Assembly: GCA_946618395.1 (NCBI GenBank)
Contig: CAMOLD010000066.1
Span: forward strand, 1 to 7,135
Direction: 5' to 3'
Source of the DNA: an uncultured Clostridia bacterium
GTDB lineage: Bacteria > Bacillota > Clostridia > Oscillospirales > CAG-272
Length of the DNA stretch: 7,135 bases
Part shown: piece by piece, positions 6,243-7,135 of the stretch
How positions within the stretch are numbered: position 1 is the stretch's first letter
Layout of the letters: each line of letters begins with the position of its first letter
Made by a program: the position numbers and the translations under genes
The notes under the pieces: model-generated
Seen by the model: only the letters and a program-made list of their open reading frames with translations
What the model was told of the DNA's origin: nothing
The model's database searches: none

Positions 6243-6701
6243 ATGATGACTACTTCCATTCGGCGCGGTGATATTTATTACGCAGACCTTAGCCCGGTTG
6301 TTGGCTCCGAGCAAGGCGGACTGCGCCCCGTTCTGATTATTCAAAACGACATTGGCAACCGATACAGCCCCACCGTGATTGCCGCGGCAATTACTTCCCG
6401 CCTTTCCAAGACCCATTTGCCCACACACATTGATATTTACGCCGAACAGGTGGGGCTTGCAAAAGATTCGGTCATCCTTTTGGAACAGGTGCGAACGCTG
6501 GATAAACGCCGCCTGCGCGACAAAATGGGGCACCTGGACCCGGTTACCATGAACGAGGTGAACACCGCCATTGCCATTAGTTTTGGGCTTGGCGACGCGC
6601 AGGAGGACGCCGCGGCGCGCGCACACCTGCGCGAAGCGCATACCCGCTTTGCAGCCTCGATTGGCGAAAATGCGCCCGAGCGCCTGCCGGGGATTTCGTG
6701 A
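6243..6701 (+). CDS. mazF: MazF/NdoA-type endoribonuclease with C-terminal extension
   Basis: From the ATG at 6243 the protein is 152 residues. It begins MMTTSIRRGDIYYADLSPVVG and closely follows Bacillus NdoA, a sequence-specific ribosome-independent mRNA endoribonuclease: GSEQGGLRPVLIIQNDIGN, then AAITSRLSKTHLPTH, DSVILLEQVRTLDKRRL and a final ISFGL. The expected catalytic pair is present, Arg28 and Thr51, matching NdoA Arg25 and Thr48. About 40 residues rich in Ala, Glu and Arg follow the normal end of the family (near residue 116). The start is not certain: AGAAAGG (6223-6229) is only 1 base from an in-frame ATG at 6231 and 13 from the ATG at 6243, which gives the family-like N-terminus. 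The frame stays open upstream to 6009 without recognisable homology. It is divergent from manA. No MazE-like gene lies on either side, which is unusual for this toxin family. Confidence 0.94.
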   Translation: MMTTSIRRGDIYYADLSPVVGSEQGGLRPVLIIQNDIGNRYSPTVIAAAITSRLSKTHLPTHIDIYAEQVGLAKDSVILLEQVRTLDKRRLRDKMGHLDPVTMNEVNTAIAISFGLGDAQEDAAARAHLREAHTRFAASIGENAPERLPGIS

Positions 6702-6724
6702 AGGGTTGGTTGGAAAAATATGAA

Positions 6725-6752
6725 CAGCGGCAAGCTAAGTAGCTTGCCGCTG
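6725..6752 (+). terminator. hairpin after mazF, probable terminator
   Basis: A perfect 12-base stem, CAGCGGCAAGCT (6725-6736) with AGCTTGCCGCTG (6741-6752), encloses the loop AAGT and begins 24 bases after the mazF stop. The plus-strand tail AAATTATAT is a poor T tract. On the minus strand the stem is followed by TGTTCATATTTTT, somewhat better. It may stop transcription from both directions. Confidence 0.6.
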
Positions 6753-6761
6753 AAATTATAT

Positions 6762-6801
6762 GGGGAACATTTTGTATGTTTTTTAGCATGAAATGTTCCT
6801 C
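6762..6801. repeat. AT-rich inverted repeat
   Basis: The arms GGGGAACATTT (6762-6772) and AAATGTTCCTC (6791-6801) pair over 11 bases, including one G-U pair if RNA, with an 18-base spacer containing six T in a row. It lies at the AT-rich edge of the gene-free region. It could be a hairpin of a longer structured transcript or the edge of a small repeat element; no function is evident. Confidence 0.5.
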
Positions 6802-6945
6802 ATAAATAGAGGCCAAATAAAGGCCAAACAGAAAATTAGATTCAAAAAGTTTATCCCTCGCGCGCGGCCCTGCGCCGTCGAGTCCGTTTTGCGGCTCGGT
6901 CGACCGGCTCCCTCCCGCCAAACGGCTCTTTGGACGCTTCGCCTT

Positions 6946-6974
6946 GCAAAAACGCTCCACCGGAGCCTTTTTGC
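6946..6974. terminator. two-sided terminator-like hairpin
   Basis: GCAAAAA (6946-6952) pairs with TTTTTGC (6968-6974), then a C-C mismatch, then GCTCC (6954-6958) pairs with GGAGC (6962-6966) around the loop ACC. Either strand reads as a GC stem preceded by A5 and followed by T5, the pattern of a bidirectional intrinsic terminator between convergent transcription units. Confidence 0.6.
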
Positions 6975-6987
6975 TTTGCTCACCCTG

Positions 6988-7025
6988 CCACCCCACCGCG
7001 CCATAGGCGCTGTTGGGGTGGTTTT
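6988..7025 (+). terminator. GC-rich hairpin with short T tract
   Basis: CCACCCCA (6988-6995) pairs with TGGGGTGG (7014-7021). Inside, GCGCC (6998-7002) pairs with GGCGC (7006-7010) around ATA, with a small internal loop between the two stems. TTTT (7022-7025) follows directly on the plus strand. It fits an intrinsic terminator for plus-strand readthrough, but its outer arm also belongs to the tRNA-like copy, so it may be something else. Confidence 0.45.
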
Positions 7026-7038
7026 GCCGCACGTTCAA
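7013..7038 (+). repeat. inverted partial copy of the tRNA-Pro anticodon-to-T-arm segment
   Basis: Read on the plus strand, TTGGGGTGGT (7013-7022) and CCGCACGTTCAA (7027-7038) are identical to two consecutive parts of the minus-strand tRNA (7135-7126 and 7120-7109). They are separated by 4 bases where the tRNA has 5. The matched parts are the anticodon loop with part of its stem, and the end of the variable loop with the T arm. Matches beyond the T loop are only scattered. The 5' half of a tRNA is not recognisable upstream, so this is a fragment and not a functional tRNA. Confidence 0.75.
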
Positions 7039-7054
7039 AAGCATTACCCAAAAG

Positions 7055-7092
7055 CAAAACAGGAGAATGGAAAAATCCATTCTCCTGTTTTG
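7055..7092 (-). terminator. intrinsic terminator of tRNA-Pro
   Basis: A perfect 17-base stem (7055-7071 with 7076-7092) surrounds a four-base AAAA loop. The core arm on the plus strand is CAGGAGAATGGA. On the minus strand it begins at the tRNA CCA end and is followed by GCTTTTGGG after the stem's own terminal TTTT, giving an interrupted T tract. A run of T also flanks it on the other strand, so it could work in both directions. Its outermost base pairs overlap the encoded CCA. Confidence 0.85.
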
Positions 7093-7135
7093 GTCTGAGT
7101 GACACGACTTGAACGTGCGGCCTCTACCACCCCAA
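7091..7135 (-). tRNA. tRNA-Pro(GGG), 3' half (cut by window edge)
   Basis: Only the 3' half lies in the window. Reading the minus strand from the edge: anticodon loop TTGGGGT with anticodon GGG and G37, 3' anticodon stem GGTAG, variable loop AGGCC, T arm GCACG-TTCAAGT-CGTGT (one G-U pair), acceptor strand CACTCAG, discriminator A and an encoded CCA at 7093-7091. G72 with A73 fits the bacterial proline identity elements. The 5' half is outside the window, so D arm and acceptor pairing cannot be checked; the anticodon call relies on loop and stem lengths. It points towards mazF (convergent) and has its own terminator. Confidence 0.87.

Larger units (their letters stand above)
6702..7090. other. 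gene-free stretch between mazF and tRNA-Pro, structured and compositionally mixed
   Basis: No credible protein gene is seen in these 389 bases. The left third is AT-rich and holds the mazF hairpin, the inverted repeat at 6762-6801 and a direct repeat AGGCCAAA (6810-6817 and 6821-6828). From about 6856 composition switches sharply to GC-rich. This part has a perfect palindrome CGGTCGACCG (6897-6906), a two-sided terminator-like hairpin (6946-6974), a GC-rich hairpin (6988-7021), the inverted tRNA fragment (7013-7038) and the tRNA terminator. Open frames on either strand are short or antisense, and their products look like low-complexity basic peptides. It may be a dispersed intergenic repeat or a structured RNA; that is inference from hairpin density. 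Confidence 0.6.

Noticed and set aside
6783..7004. A 73-codon minus-strand open frame in the GC-rich block
   Set aside because: A short, very basic peptide crossing several hairpins, with no supporting family signal.
6577..7080. A 167-codon minus-strand open frame running from the tRNA terminator into mazF
   Set aside because: Its ATG lies within the terminator stem, with a ribosome-binding-like GGAG only 1 base away. Its 3' part is antisense to mazF, and the product is a mix of basic and low-complexity stretches. It is most likely a spurious frame across a non-coding block.
7091..7135. Reading the tRNA as tRNA-Pro(UGG) or tRNA-Gln(UUG)
   Set aside because: Counting a 5-base variable loop and a 5-base anticodon stem gives the seven-base loop TTGGGGT with U33 and anticodon GGG. 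The other readings need shifted stems. Final proof needs the missing 5' half.

Overview
This window looks like the core chromosome of a moderately GC-rich Firmicute, most likely a member of the Clostridia and plausibly an Oscillospiraceae/Ruminococcaceae-type gut anaerobe. The reasons are a DUF512 radical-SAM protein directly upstream of der, a short Bacillus-type ManA, an NdoA/MazF-type RNase, strong AGGAGG-like ribosome binding sites, and sigma-A-like promoters. The taxonomic placement is inference. No phage, insertion sequence or CRISPR array is visible.

The left five-sixths is a minus-strand block. Read in the direction of transcription it starts with manA (mannose-6-phosphate isomerase), which has its own near-consensus promoter at 6049-6077. 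Next is a likely operon driven by a second strong promoter at 5007-5035: prfB (release factor 2), a small two-helix membrane protein of unknown function, a PDZ/radical-SAM DUF512 protein, der (double GTPase) and obgE (cut by the window's left edge). The gaps inside the operon are 19, 77, 33 and 24 bases. The 77-base gap holds a strong hairpin that could act as an attenuator. The shared theme is translation: one gene terminates translation, two GTPases act in 50S ribosome maturation, and an uncharacterised radical-SAM enzyme and a membrane protein lie among them. RF2 is encoded in one continuous frame, without the usual +1 programmed frameshift, and appears to start at a TTG codon.

At 6243-6701 a plus-strand, divergently transcribed mazF/ndoA-type endoribonuclease gene has no MazE-like antitoxin gene beside it in this window and carries a C-terminal extension.

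The last 430 bases hold no convincing protein gene. They contain a hairpin after mazF, an AT-rich inverted repeat, a GC-rich block with several nested hairpins, and the 3' half of a minus-strand tRNA-Pro(GGG) with an almost perfect intrinsic terminator. The most unusual signal is an inverted partial copy of the tRNA's anticodon-to-T-arm segment at 7013-7038. It is placed symmetrically around the terminator, so that copy, terminator and tRNA form one nested palindrome centred near 7074.
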